Shown one piece after another: positions 16,552-27,251 of a DNA stretch of 54,945 bases. The stretch lies in the NCBI GenBank assembly GCA_009731375.1, contig BJOX01000371.1, positions 373,955-428,899 of the forward strand, given 5' to 3'. A program made the position numbers and the translations under genes. Under the pieces are notes generated by a model. That model saw only the letters and a list, made by a program, of their open reading frames with translations. It did not search any database and had not been told where the DNA came from. Positions within the stretch are counted from its first letter, which is position 1. Each line of letters opens with the position of its first letter. This DNA is from Paulinella micropora. Its lineage: Eukaryota > Cercozoa > Imbricatea > Euglyphida.

Positions 16552-16937
16552 GTGTGTGAGTGTATGTGCGATGAAAGACTATAACAGATGTATCTTTGAG
16601 AGGGAGAGAGAGAGGGGGGGGGGGGGCCACAGAGAGAGAGAGAGAGATAGAGAGAGAGAGAGCGAGAGAGAGAGAGAGAGAGAGAGANNNNNNNNNNNNN
16701 NNNNNNNNNNNNNNNNNNNNNNNNNNNNNNNNNNNNNNNNNNNNNNNNNNNNNNNNNNNNNNNNNNNNNNNNNNNNNNNNNNNNNNNNNNNNNNNNNNNN
16801 NNNNNNNNNNNNNNNNNNNNNNNNNNNNNNNNNNNNNNNNNNNNNNNNNNNNNNNNNNNNNNNNNNNNNNNNNNNNNNNNNNNNNNNNNNNNNNNNNNNN
16901 NNNNNNNNNNNNNNNNNNNNNNNNNNNNNNNNNNNNN

Positions 16938-17004
<67 letters not shown>

Positions 17005-17055
17005 AGGGGGGGGGGGGGACACAGAGAGAGAGAGAGAGATAGAGAGAGAGAGAGC

Positions 17056-17086
<31 letters not shown>

Positions 17087-17102
17087 AGGGAGGGAGGGAG
17101 GG

Positions 17103-17145
<43 letters not shown>

Positions 17146-17260
17146 AAGAGAGAGAGAGACACAGAGAGAGACAGAGAGATCTCTCTCTCTCTCTCTCTCT
17201 CCTCACCTCACCTCACCCTCACCCTCTCACTCTCACTCTCACTCTCAACTCTCTCTCTCA
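16525..17260. repeat. TG, GA and G/C-run simple repeats around a gap
   Basis: Short TG run, G runs (16613 and 16995), long GA runs and an N gap at 16688-16937. The block GGGGG-ACACAGAGAGAG-ATAGAG occurs on both sides of the gap (16616 and 17012), so the assembly may hold a duplicated edge here. Confidence 0.9.
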
Positions 17261-17530
17261 TCTCATGCAATCGACACGATTGAGCTTTAAAAGATACCGC
17301 GGTCATGCTTATTTCGAATCGTATCTCATACATACCATTTGAAATAAGTGTCCCATACGCATTACTGGATACCAGTTGAGTCAAAGTACTCACCGTATTT
17401 CCAGTGTTACATATTCTACCCTGTATTCTGACTACCTTTTTTATTATACATCATAATTATACTTGTTTTATCTATTTCTATTTTTCTCCTTCTATTCCTT
17501 TTTCTCTCTACGCCCCCCCCCCCTCTCCTT

Positions 17531-17627
17531 TGCAGAAATAGGCGTCTGCTTAAGAAAGATTCTTTCCTAATCAGACGCCTATTTCTGCATTAGAATCTTT
17601 CCTAATCAGACGCCTATTTGTGCATTA
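17531..17627. repeat. Palindrome plus 37-bp direct duplication
   Basis: The arms GCAGAAATAGGCGTCTG and CAGACGCCTATTTCTGC enclose 23 bases. The right arm with its upstream AATCTTTCCTAAT is then repeated directly (one changed base in the arm). It looks like the end of an inverted-repeat element or a local replication error. Confidence 0.7.
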
Positions 17628-17787
17628 TTGCTTGCATGTCTTTTTTCTTCCCTTTTTTTTTGTCTTCTTTTTCCTTATTCACTGCCTTTCCTTTTCTTTT
17701 CTTATTTCTTTCCCCTTCTTTCTGCAGGGTTTCAAGTTACGTCCCTGTCACTGTGTCGAAACTGTGTCTTTTCAAACAAATACTCAC

Positions 17788-17979
17788 GCAAACACGACGT
17801 ACCAGTTCGGCCTCACTGCACATCGCTGGCAAAGCACGAACATGGACAACCTTCGAGGGAGTCTGAACCCTTTGCCTGCAAAAATTGGCATCGATATTCT
17901 TTCTCATTTGTTGTTGATCGACGGGAGAACGTGACCTCTTGGCGGCTTCCGTGGCTTGGCCATCCAAATCGCGCTTGAC
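17788..17979 (-). CDS. Candidate host exon: start of a PTB/hnRNP-L type RRM
   Basis: The minus-strand frame is open from about 18015 to beyond 17737. From 17979 (after CATGCAG, a possible acceptor or an ATG start) it encodes a charged linker, KRDLDGQATEAAKRSRS, and then VQTPSKVVHVRALP followed by CSEAELV. The order P-S-[KR]-V-[VL]-H-[VIL]-R-x-L and then E-x-E-[LV] is the first strand (RNP2) and first helix of the RRMs of polypyrimidine-tract-binding proteins and hnRNP L, which bind pyrimidine-rich RNA and regulate splicing. The frame stays open to TTTGC|GTGAGT (17788/17787), a strong 5' splice site; GTACGT at 17802-17797 is a weaker choice. I did not find the exon with RNP1, so either the intron is long or this is a retained fragment. 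The motif is seen; the gene identity is inferred. Confidence 0.5.
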
Positions 17980-18491
17980 CTGCATGTGGTACTGCGACCA
18001 AAAAAAGAAGACCACAAATTCGATTCGATAGCCTTGCCTTTGGTGTATGACTTCGCTTTAAAAAAAAAAAAAAAAAAAAGAAAAAAGATATTAGGACGAC
18101 AATCTAGACCATGCTTGAACATGTATTCGACTCCTTTTGGAATTTCTGACTTCGTCACAGAACGAGAGACAACAAACACAAAGAAAACTCGGGTTCGGTA
18201 CTGCGCAGAAATTTGTGCGGCGCACTGCAAGGTAGTTTTGGAATCCACATTGATCCGACCAGCGCAGGGCCGGCATGATCAGATAAGTTGAACGCAAAAG
18301 ACAAAAGAGGCAACGGTGCCACTGGGGCACAAAGACTACCGGTCTCGCCACCAGACCTTATTTTTCAAGGATCTGGTGGAGCGGAAAAATATGACCATTA
18401 ATTATAATATTCTTTGGCGAGGGGGTGGTTCTGGTGTCGCTAGTGGCGAGACTAAGACTACGGTAGTTGACACTTGACTACAGCTAGATAC

Positions 18492-19175
<684 letters not shown>

Positions 19176-19187
19176 CGAGCGAGCGAG

Positions 19188-19308
19188 AGTAGTAAGTAGT
19201 AAGTAGTAAGTAGTAAGTAGTAAGTAGTAAGTAGTAAGTAGTAAGTAGTAAGTAGTAAGTAGTAAGTAGTAAGTAGTAAGTAGTAAGTAGTAAGTAGTAA
19301 GTAGTAAG
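19188..19308. repeat. (GTAGTAA)n heptanucleotide tandem array
   Basis: About 17 perfect 7-bp units. It is clean compared with the GA block before it, but it lacks the G-triplet of known telomere repeats. Confidence 0.95.
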
Positions 19309-20460
19309 GGTGGAGGACAGAAAGGTAGTGCTTAAGCAAACTCTGGCACCCGAACAACGATCCGCTGGAAATTTTCTTCGATTTATTGGCAATTGTCCTG
19401 CAATAAACCCACAAGTACAATTCAGAAGAAATTTAGTATTTGTATAACTCTCATCCTCGTTTCTGGTATGGACAACATCTCCCTTTCTTCTGTCTCTTCT
19501 GGCGGCTGCGAAATCATTATACCTGTTAAGTAAGGCATGCTCAGGCCACCAGAATCAAGTATCTGAATTTTTTTTCAAACGTCACATCTAAGAAAAGTAT
19601 ATTTCTCCTACAAAAGAGGAGACTGCGAGAGGAAGATTGAAAGTTATGAAAAATAAAGATTACTGGATAGCACAGAAAGTAGAAGAGAAACCTTTATTGC
19701 TTTCTATGGTGGAGTACAATTAGACCTGCCAACGTATTGCATTTTACTGATAAAAGAAATATGCAGTGAATGTATCGTACATGTACTAAATGTGTATATA
19801 TCTAGATCTAGTATATATATTAAAATTTTCTGTTTTACGTATATATTAACATTGGTAAAGGTGAAAAAAAATAATGAAACTAATTTCACACATCGCAAAA
19901 CAGTGCATTATGATTTTGGGTCCAGCAGGTGATTTTTATGACATATTTTCAGGAACATTAACTCAGGATGTAATTAAATTAAATACACTCAATATCCATG
20001 CGCATGCGCGCGCACCAAGTATACACAGCAGTTGAAACGAAAAGGAAAGTGTTGAACTTGGATCTGCCAACGTACTGTTTCATTTACCACATTCGGATGA
20101 TTAATTATAATTTAATATGATTTTTGTAATTAACAAAAACACTGAGAAAAATATTCACACTACGAAAATATGATATATTACTAAGTATATAGCTAGTTTC
20201 AACTCGTGCAAGAAAAAACTTAAAAAAAACTATGAAAAAAGAAATGAATTGAAGAAAATTTTCAGAACGTGCCTGATTAAAATCTATGTCATTTGGTGAT
20301 TAAATTACCAAATTCATATTCAGAAATGTTCCAAACGAAATTTTTTTGATTTTAATTATATTTCAGCAAATAAAACTAAATTTCTAGTCAATGCGTTGAA
20401 AATACAGACTCAGACGTATCAGTGCTACTAACTATCAGTACCTGTAGTAGAAACAATAGT
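19309..20460. other. AT-rich unique DNA, no gene seen
   Basis: About 1.15 kb, AT-rich. The only notable piece is a short CATGCGCATGCGCGCGC near 19998. No ORF, RNA gene or repeat family is recognised. Confidence 0.5.
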
Positions 20461-20467
20461 CACTGCT

Positions 20468-20501
20468 AAGTAGTAGTAGTAGTAGTAATAGTAGTAGTAG
20501 T

Positions 20502-20573
<72 letters not shown>
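20468..20573. repeat. (TAG)n microsatellite
   Basis: An almost pure TAG/AGT trinucleotide array with two interruptions. Confidence 0.95.
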
Positions 20574-20602
20574 CATGTGACTAGAATCTTAATATTAGTG
20601 AT

Positions 20603-20977
20603 TTAGATGACAGCTTTTACAGCATCCAAAAGCTTAGCTATCAAACTAGCACAATCACGATGTAGATCAACGCTGTTTTCTTCCTTCAGCCAAGTAATGT
20701 CTAGCTGAGTTTTTTGACTCATTGTGAAGCACTTCAAAACCAAGAGCGACTGAATAATATCTTAACGAAATATTGTTTCAAAACTATTTAGATTTGGAAG
20801 CTTCTCAGTCAGTGAGAAATTCAATGCAATTGTGTCAGCTAGAACAGCATAATCTGTTTTTTGTTTTTTGACAGGTTGAGATAAATTAGCTGCATAATTT
20901 GGAGCATACGCTAGAGATACTTCTGCTGCTTTCGTGATTGCGAGTGATACAATAGTATGATAGCGCTCATTCGTAGT
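20603..20977 (-). pseudogene. Decayed ORF, unknown protein
   Basis: A minus-strand frame of about 125 codons with a single in-frame TAA (20763-20765). Before the stop it reads as ordinary globular sequence (for example AITKAAEVSLAYAPNYAANL); after it, an amphipathic tail contains MSQKTQLDITWLKEENS and ends in a proper stop at 20603-20605. Codon texture is protein-like and unlike the AT-rich flank. No family is recognised. It lies about 550 bp outside the Polinton terminus and on the same strand as the remnants at 20990-21422, so the two may be parts of one former gene or transposon. Confidence 0.4.
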
Positions 20978-20989
20978 TCAAATGCATTT

Positions 20990-21422
20990 GCTCACATCTT
21001 CGATCCAGACTGACATGGCTGACCTGGTGGACCTGCTTCTTCCCTTTCTCCCTTTTTCCCCCTTTCTCCACTTTTTCCAGTTTCACCTCTCAAATATCTC
21101 AAGCATTGTTCGCACTTCTATCTTTTCAGTCTCCTTTGATTATTGTGTCTCAAGCGCTGTGCTTCTTTTTGCTGCGTAGGATTGGATGCATTTACATCGC
21201 TTTCGCATGTGTTACATTCTATGTTCTCATCCTTGCTTCTGCAGTCAGAGTCAGTCTCCATTCTGAGCTATCAAAATCTTCAGCTTTCATCAAATCTTCA
21301 ACCAAAGACCTTGCGTTTTCAAGCTGTTTCAATGTGCTCTTTGCATGTGCTAGCGACATGTGACATAATGTCAGGAATACTCCAAAACTGTTTTTCCTCA
21401 TTCCAGTTGTAAAAACAAACAC
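20990..21422 (-). pseudogene. Decayed minus-strand coding remnant with Gly-X-Y triplets
   Basis: Two overlapping minus frames look protein-like. From 21422 to about 21219 one reads LAHAKSTLKQLENARSLVED and continues with acidic, helix-like sequence. From about 21240 another reads a Cys-containing segment (ECNTCESDVNASNPTQQ) and, after a stop, a short run GETGKSGERGKKGER followed by AGPPGQP. The latter is a collagen-type Gly-X-Y pattern with one missing glycine. Both frames are broken, so this is a fossil. Eight triplets are too few to call a collagen; the repeated Gly-Glu-Arg could also be chance in purine-rich DNA. Confidence 0.35.
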
Positions 21423-21516
21423 GTAAGGTTAGCATTGATTTCATTTTCCTTAACAAGCAAACATTCTGCTATTCTCCAACCATGAGATTTCTTTTTCGTC
21501 TTACCTTACATCTGCA

Positions 21517-21522
21517 TGCATA
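21517..21522. other. Target-site duplication, left copy (TGCATA)
   Basis: The six bases immediately outside the left terminal repeat match the six outside the right one (GGCATA at 41736-41741) at five positions. A 6-bp duplication is diagnostic for Maverick/Polinton integration. Confidence 0.75.
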
Positions 21523-21669
21523 AGTAGATGATACGCAAAAAGGTTGTAACGACTCGTAGCCACCTTTTAATGTTTTGACTACAAAACATGCATCACACAT
21601 ACCAACAGAGAAAACACCCCAAAAAACCCTCCACAGAACACTGAGAGATAACATATATTACACAATCAG
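21523..21669 (+). repeat. Polinton left terminal inverted repeat
   Basis: 147 bp, the reverse complement of 41589-41735 with about 10 substitutions and no indel that I can see. It begins AG, as expected for the family. Confidence 0.93.
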
Positions 21670-21690
21670 AAAAACGAATTTACTACCACT

Positions 21691-21814
21691 GCGACACTGC
21701 AACAAAAAAGTGAAATTTTGTCGCAACAAAAAAGTGAAATTCTGTCTCAACATCTGCGACACTGCAACCAAAAATGCGAAAAAATGTCGCAACAAAAAAA
21801 TAAAATTTTGTCGC
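21691..21814. repeat. Subterminal repeats around GTCGCAACAAAAAAGTGAAA
   Basis: Four degenerate copies of a 24-30 bp unit, (T)GTCGCAACAAAAAAGTGAAATT, lie just inside the left terminal repeat. A further copy in inverted-repeat form lies at 22771-22806. They are absent from the right end. Subterminal repeats often bind the transposition machinery, but nothing here proves a role. Confidence 0.7.
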
Positions 21815-22054
21815 ATTGTGATATTCGTGGAAATAAAATCACATATTGCCACCCGCCACCATAAAAAAGTAATGATTTCCATTTAAGTGTAAATACAAAA
21901 TAAGACATAAAATGACAATGCCTGAATATAAGCAATGAAATGTTTATGCTATCCTCTCACACCAGATTTAGCAAATATATATTGATTCAACTACAAACCC
22001 ATTACATAAAAATTGTATGTCTATAGAAGTTTCTTCAAAAAACAAACCTACTAC

Positions 22055-22495
22055 ATGATTTCTTTTGAGATTTTGAAATATGATGATAACTACATTGAAC
22101 TTATTGAAATGTTTCCATGTAATAACAAAATAGAACTTTGTAAGAGAGAATGAAAAATAATAAGACATACAGAAAATTGTGTTAATAAGAATATTGCTGG
22201 ACGAACGCACAAGGAATTGAATGAAGACAATCCTGAATACTTCAAATAATACTACAAAAACAAAAAAAAGAAAATCAAGCAAAAAGTAAATCAATATAGG
22301 AAAGACAATTCCTAAGTAATAAAACAAAGAAAAAAACAATACAGAGAAAATAATAAAAAGAAACTTAAGCAAACTGATAAACAATGGAGAGAAAACAATA
22401 AACAAGAAAAAAAGAAATGGACAAGCAATACAGATGAAATAATAAAGAAAAATATACACGCAGTTTATATATATTTTTATAAAATAAAAATATAG
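22055..22495 (+). pseudogene. GIY-YIG endonuclease remnant
   Basis: A single plus frame with in-frame stops at 22151 and two further on. It parallels the intact GIY-YIG protein at 36384-36893: SFEIL, a short acidic stretch, YIELIEMFPC, then KRE immediately before the first stop. The GIY half with its Y-x-G-S loop is missing, so the catalytic domain is truncated at the front. The tail is a Tyr/Asn/Lys-rich repeat (QYRENNKKKLKQ and similar) typical of GIY-YIG homing-type nucleases of large DNA viruses. Such enzymes cut DNA and often spread themselves. This copy is inactive. The Lys-poor antisense frame over it (21968-22546) is a shadow. Confidence 0.7.
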
Positions 22496-23042
22496 TATAT
22501 GTGCATTTTCGTCGTAATCTCTCTTAATGTGCTTAGTTTGATACATTTATGTTAAACATTTGACTCTTTTTTGTTTTCTATGTATGTTTTCTATGTGTCA
22601 AATGTTGGTTTTTATATTTTTAAAGCTTGTTTCATACTTTGCGGTGGACGAGTCGTGTATACATAAATGATAATTACCAAAAAATGGGGGAAGGGAGGGG
22701 ACATTCACGAAGTGAGTGGCGGGGGGTAGGGGGGAGGATACACATGAACATACAAAAGAAAAATATTTTTTGCGACAATGCGACAAAAAAGTGAAATTTT
22801 GTCGCAACCTCAGCAAACAGAAAGAGTGTAAAAATATTCTGCGAATGTGGGTGTGTTTATACAAAACATAATAAATCAAATCATCAAAAATTAAATAAAC
22901 ATTTTGATAACATTATTGGATTAAATGTATTTAATTTATAAATCTAATATTTGTTTCTTCTTCCTTATTCTATCTGACGTTCTTACGTTACCTTCATCAA
23001 TATCTTCACCTTTTAATAATCTTTCAGTGTTCAGTTTCTTAG

Positions 23043-23967
23043 TTATTTTTTCTCCTTATCTTTCATTTGTTCTTCTTCATCTACTGATTTAGTAAATTCA
23101 GTTTTAAGAAGTTCTCGCGGGGATATTAACTCATTTGAGTCTAGCAGTATTTTGAAGCAAGAACGTCCCTTGACTTTATAGATAATCTTGCTGAAAGTCT
23201 TACCGCCTTTAGAGAAAACATTTCGTTTATTTTCTTTCTTACACTATCGCCTGCATTAAATTCTTCAATTAAATTATCACGTGTTATCACTTGATTATTT
23301 TTGTCTGTCCCGAAAAATACATCCGCTGGTTTAGCCTCAATTCCTCTATGAACTTTATGATTATAAACATCTACTAAGTCCTGAATATAACTAACCCAAT
23401 CAAAATTACGATTGGTTTCAAATAAAATGTCAAGCCATCTCCTTATAATTCTTATAACTCTATCAACAACCGCTAAGGCTCTATGGTCGCCGACTTCAAC
23501 TACATCATGTTTAATTCCATTTTCAATAAAGTATTCACGGGTTGCTTCTTTATATTCTCCCCCGCTGTCGGTAATTATTGATTTTGGTTTATATTTGTTG
23601 ATTTCAAAGCATAATAAACTTCTTTCGCTGTTTTATTTTTTAATGGAATGATTATTAAATATCTGGAATGACAATCTATCCAAACAATCATCCAAGCATA
23701 GCTTTTATTGCTCCACACGTAGTTTGAGCCGTCCGCAAGGTGGACTGTCCCCCTTTTGTCTTTTATCTTACTCATATCCGCTAAGTCAAGAAAAACTTGG
23801 TCTAATGGTTTATCAACACATATCGTGTTCCATATTTTCAGGTTCTTTTTCTGATGATGAATTTCAAGGGCTTCTTCTTCTTTTGTTTTAACTACTTCTC
23901 CCGTAGGTTTGTCTTCTAATTTACTATGAGCATTCTGTGTATTAATAATTATATGTTTATTGTCTAT
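23043..23967 (-). pseudogene. Polinton integrase (rve family), broken
   Basis: The minus-strand reading is split over three frames, with breaks near 23575-23600 and 23220-23235. The first part carries the opening of the RNase-H fold with FLDLADMS (first catalytic Asp) and WIDCHSRY, then PLKNKTAKEV. The second carries IITDSGGEY (second Asp) and, after GDHRALAVV, an Asp-Arg where most integrases have Glu-Arg, so the third acidic residue may be Asp or mutated. The third part is a C-terminal SH3/chromo-like piece ending in a Lys/Glu-rich tail. The usual N-terminal HHCC finger is not visible; a stop closes the frame at 23968. In Polintons this enzyme joins the terminal repeats to target DNA with 6-bp staggered cuts. 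It is the leftmost large gene and reads toward the left end. Confidence 0.85.
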
Positions 23968-23985
23968 TTATACAAAATATGAAAA

Positions 23986-23989
<4 letters not shown>

Positions 23990-24033
<44 letters not shown>
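23990..24033. repeat. (AT)n microsatellite
   Basis: A 44-bp AT run between the integrase remnant and the next plus-strand ORF. It is the only sizeable simple repeat inside the Polinton. Confidence 0.95.
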
Positions 24034-24035
<2 letters not shown>

Positions 24036-24565
24036 GCCGATCGTAAAAGTCCTGAGACACGTATTAGGTGAAGAAAAAAGGAGACATTGACAAAAAATTA
24101 GCAAATTAAAAAATGCTGAACTGCTTAAATTAATGGAACATTATGGAAAGATTGTCTCGGAAAAGAAAAATTTAAGAAAACTACGAAACAACCACCTAAG
24201 TTTAAACTTTCTGAAAAAAACAAACTTCAATTAAGCCAACCAACGACATTTCATTAAGTGGAGATACAACGAGAGAGATAGAAAAACTAAATGAAGATTT
24301 AAGAAAATATAGAAGCGATATTCGTGCTATCACTCGTTATGCGAAAATAAGAAAGGAAACGAAGAAGGAAACTTTTGCAAAAATTGAAAATATTAGAAAT
24401 AGTTTTAATAAAAGGCGAAATGTCCTAGCAGACAGAATTAAAGAGTTTCAAAAAAAGGATGAAAGGTATTTGGAAGAGATTTATTACACTTTTATTGATG
24501 TATCTACGATTAACAATAAATTAAAAACCATACTTAAAAATTACATAAAAGATGAGTGGGTTTAA
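24034..24565 (+). pseudogene. Broken ORF, basic coiled-coil protein of unknown role
   Basis: Starts with ATG at 24034 and reads MPIVKVLRHVLGEEKRR before a first stop. The frame reopens as a Lys/Leu-rich helix, shifts near 24190-24250, and ends in a long helical stretch rich in Arg and Lys (EIEKLNEDLRKYRSDIRAI and on) closing at the TAA of 24563-24565. The heptad-like pattern of the last 100 codons suggests a coiled coil. It overlaps the convergent gene on the other strand by 4 bp. No family is recognised; it is probably an element-specific gene that has decayed. Confidence 0.5.
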
Positions 24566-25092
24566 AACTTCAATAAACATTTTTCAACATCATTATTTTT
24601 TTCTTTCTTAGCACCACCAGAAGATTGATTATATACTTTCACACTCACACTACTAGGTTTCTTTCCTTTCCCCTTCTTTGGTTTTGTTATTTCTTCTTCA
24701 CTACTCTCACTTTCGCTTTCACTTTCTTCACTTTCCTCAGGCTCAGTCTCTGGCTTCTTATTTTTCTTCGCTCTCTTAGTTTCCGCTTTCGCTCTTTTAA
24801 TTTTCATCTTAGCTATCTTTTCCGCAATGATATCAGTGAAATCAACCTCATCCTCACGCTCATTCTGCTCAGGTGTGTCATCTTGTTCCTTCTCATTAAT
24901 GATATTGGTTGCTAAATTATTATTTTCTATCTCTGCTATTTTTCTCTCCATATCTTCGTCTTCGCTTTTAACTGTGTTTCGGTATTGTGCCAAAATATTT
25001 TTAGCATGCTCCATCTTTCGTTGTTTCGCTTTCGCTTTTATTTTTTCCACAGCATTACCCCAATTCTTACTGCTTGCTTCGGGGGCCTGCAT
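24562..25092 (-). CDS. Hypothetical charged protein, intact
   Basis: 176 residues from ATG 25092; an upstream TTG in frame was rejected because the conserved leader (25104-25141) ends before this ATG. The N-terminal third is Lys-rich (VEKIKAKAKQRKMEHAKN). The middle is acidic and contains IIAEKIAKMKIKRAKAETK. The C-terminal third has a Ser/Glu block (EESEESESESESSEEE) followed by a Lys/Gly patch and SVSVKVYNQSSGG. It is predicted to be disordered except for a central helix. It is one of the few uninterrupted genes in the element. It is preceded by the leader motif shared with 30967 and 35363, so it may belong to the same expression class as the virion genes. The function is unknown; a virion or DNA-associated role would fit the composition. 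Confidence 0.6.
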   Translation of the reverse strand: MQAPEASSKNWGNAVEKIKAKAKQRKMEHAKNILAQYRNTVKSEDEDMERKIAEIENNNLATNIINEKEQDDTPEQNEREDEVDFTDIIAEKIAKMKIKRAKAETKRAKKNKKPETEPEESEESESESESSEEEITKPKKGKGKKPSSVSVKVYNQSSGGAKKEKNNDVEKCLLKF

Positions 25093-25103
25093 TTTAGAAT
25101 CCA

Positions 25104-25141
25104 ATCTCAAATATATTTGAGATATATCGCTTATTCTAAAA
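25104..25141 (-). promoter_or_regulatory. Leader/promoter motif A with 20-bp palindrome (gene 25092)
   Basis: Read on the minus strand, TTTTAGAATAAGCGATA (25141-25125) is followed by the perfect 20-bp palindrome ATCTCAAATATATTTGAGAT (25123-25104). ATTCTAAAA, complementary to the start of the motif, then abuts the ATG. The 17-mer is identical to 30950-30966 and close to 35305-35321. Confidence 0.6.
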
Positions 25142-25197
25142 GTATTCTATACTAAGATAAATATATTTTAGTATTTTTAATAATTAATTAATTGATA

Positions 25198-25243
25198 TTT
25201 GACAATCTCACTTTGTGCTATCGCACTTTCGTTTATTGTCAAA
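25198..25243. terminator. Intergenic hairpin 1 of 5
   Basis: The arms TTTGACAAT/ATTGTCAAA sit within a longer imperfect pair of the form GATATTT...AAACATC. The loop holds CACTTTGTGCTATCGCACTT. It lies between two divergently read genes, so a pure 3'-end role does not explain this copy. Confidence 0.55.
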
Positions 25244-25273
25244 CATCGTTTTAAAAATAGAATTTAATTTTTC

Positions 25274-25338
25274 AATAATATAGGAAACGATTTTCTAAAA
25301 CCAACGAAAGCGTAGCGAAAGTTGGAATTTAGAAAATC
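25274..25338 (+). promoter_or_regulatory. Motif B plus leader hairpin (fibre gene)
   Basis: AATAATATAGGA at 25274-25285 is 71 bases (start to start) before ATG 25345. The same 12-mer at 32804 is also 71 bases before ATG 32875. Between motif and ATG is an 11-bp perfect stem, GATTTTCTAAA/TTTAGAAAATC, with an inner CCAAC/GTTGG. Confidence 0.6.
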
Positions 25339-25344
25339 AATATA

Positions 25345-27230
25345 ATGTCGCAATATAAATCATTACTAGGCCTTAATGAGTTGGCTGTTGATAGTCTAAA
25401 TATACTTAACTTAGACTTAACCAATACAAACATAGTAGGTTTAAAAACAGACAGAGACCAGAAGATGCTGACCCCGTAAATCTTTATTACACTGACGGCC
25501 GATTTAACGCAAGGTTATCCAGCAAATCAACAACCGACATCAAAGAAGGAAAAAATTTATACTATACAGAGCAACGAGTGAGGGAAAAGGACGAAGTCAA
25601 AGCCTCAACTCAACACAGAAGCAATACTTCCAATCCGCACCAAACCAGTTTATATAATTTGATAGACACAAACATATTTGCACAAGCGAGCGGTCAATAC
25701 TTAACTTACAACGATGTAGAATGCAAATGGAAGAATACAGCCCTTGGTTCAATTGATACACTTTCAGATGTGGTTATAACCGCGCCGATAGCCACTAATA
25801 GTTATCTAACATATAATTCAATAAACTGGGTAAATAAAACATTTCCGATAAACGTGGATGAATTCTGCAATATTAGTATGGGAAGGAAGAATATAACAGG
25901 AGTAAATTTGCTAAATACAAAAGATGTTGATGAATGGATATTTGAGCATCAAAAGTATAGATAGCCACAGCGATGTGACAATATCAGGTTTCCCAGCAGA
26001 TAATCAATTACTCATTTATATCACGGGGCCATGGAGAAACACCACACCACCCTTTCTTAGATTAGACTGCACTGCTAGTATGACGGGGGCACTAAATATG
26101 GGCGGTTTTGCTATTTCGGGGGCTTCTACGTATAATGGAATTAATCTCGCAAATCTCGCAGTTGATGTTTCGGTGGTCAAGCTAACAGGAGACCAAACCA
26201 TAGGAGGAATTAAAACATTTAGCAGAATAATAAATGCGAGTGCTGGTCTTGATATGAAAAGTCAAAACATTACAAATGTAAATCAACTAAATGGCAGGTC
26301 TATCACAACTGGCTATCACAGCACGATACGAACACGGCGAAAGTGTCGGCGAGTGGAAGTATTGATACACATAGCGATGTGATTATAACAACAGCATCAG
26401 ATAATCAACTTATCATTTATAGCACTGGACAATGGAGAAATTTGGCATCACTATTTCTTAGATTAGACGGCACTGCTAGTATGACGGGAGGACTAAATAT
26501 GGGAAATCAAAATATAACAAATGTAAATCTTGTTGATGGTGTGGATGTTTCTGTTCTTGATACTTCGGCAGTTAAAACCTCAGGAAACCAAACAATAGCA
26601 GGAATTAAGACATATAGCAGTGGTGTTGAAATTACTGGAAATTCAATCAATTCAACAACAAAGGGAACATTCATTGTTTTCAATTCTACCAGTAATATCG
26701 GGTCTATTGCTAGTTTGGATATGAACACGGCAACATATTACAAATTTGAAATTTCTGCGAAAAAAATAAGTTTTGTTATTAATGGGACGATTGTTTCGTG
26801 GTTTAATGCTACTGGCTTAGATTGTAATAGTAGTCGGATTGTTAATCTGGGAGCACCACAAAATGCGAATGAAGCGGTAAATAGACAATACCTGGATGAC
26901 AATTGTGTAAAACTAACAGGAGACCAAACAATAACAGGAATTAAAACATTCAACGGGACGAGCACTACGATAAAATATCTAACTTTAACACAAACTGCTG
27001 ATTTTAATAATCAAGAAATCATTAATGATGGAAATATAACATATAATGGGGCGAGGATATTAAACCAAAATGGAGAAGATATATTCTTTTCACAGACATC
27101 AGGTGATTATCAATATTTCTTATTTACTCTAAATACCGCTACAAGTGGAACCGCAAACCAAAGAGGTTATGTATTTACGAATGTAGCATTTGATGTAAAG
27201 GGGCGGGACTTTATATTTCAAAACTTTTAG
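25345..27230 (+). pseudogene. Tail-fibre-like protein, N-terminal part, broken
   Basis: ATG 25345 opens with MSQYKSLLGLNELAVDSLNI. Frames change near 25460, 25960 and 26340, and the last segment ends at TAG 27228-27230, which is in frame with the next ORF. The body is built from phage-tail-fibre-type repeats: LRLDGTASMTGGLNMG and its variant, and three copies of VKLTGDQTIxGIKTF. It also has the segment LGAPQNANEAVNRQYLDDN, the signature found in trimeric tail fibres (P-x-N-x-x-[DE]-A-V-x-x-x-Y-[LV]-D). Such proteins form elongated trimeric beta structures used for attachment. With 27252-29018 it probably made one fibre of roughly 1,200 residues. It starts the rightward late-type block. Confidence 0.75.
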
Positions 27231-27251
27231 ATAATAAATCTGCTTGGCGGT

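Noticed and set aside
19188-19308. Heptanucleotide array as interstitial telomere
   Set aside because: GTAGTAA has no G-triplet and matches no telomere repeat known to me.
20990-21100. Collagen gene
   Set aside because: Only about eight Gly-X-Y triplets with one missing Gly and adjacent stops. Kept only as a remark on a decayed remnant.
21968-22546. 192-codon minus-strand hydrophobic ORF (Phe/Ile/Tyr-rich)
   Set aside because: It is antisense to the GIY-YIG remnant. A Lys/Asn-rich gene always gives a Phe/Ile-rich shadow.
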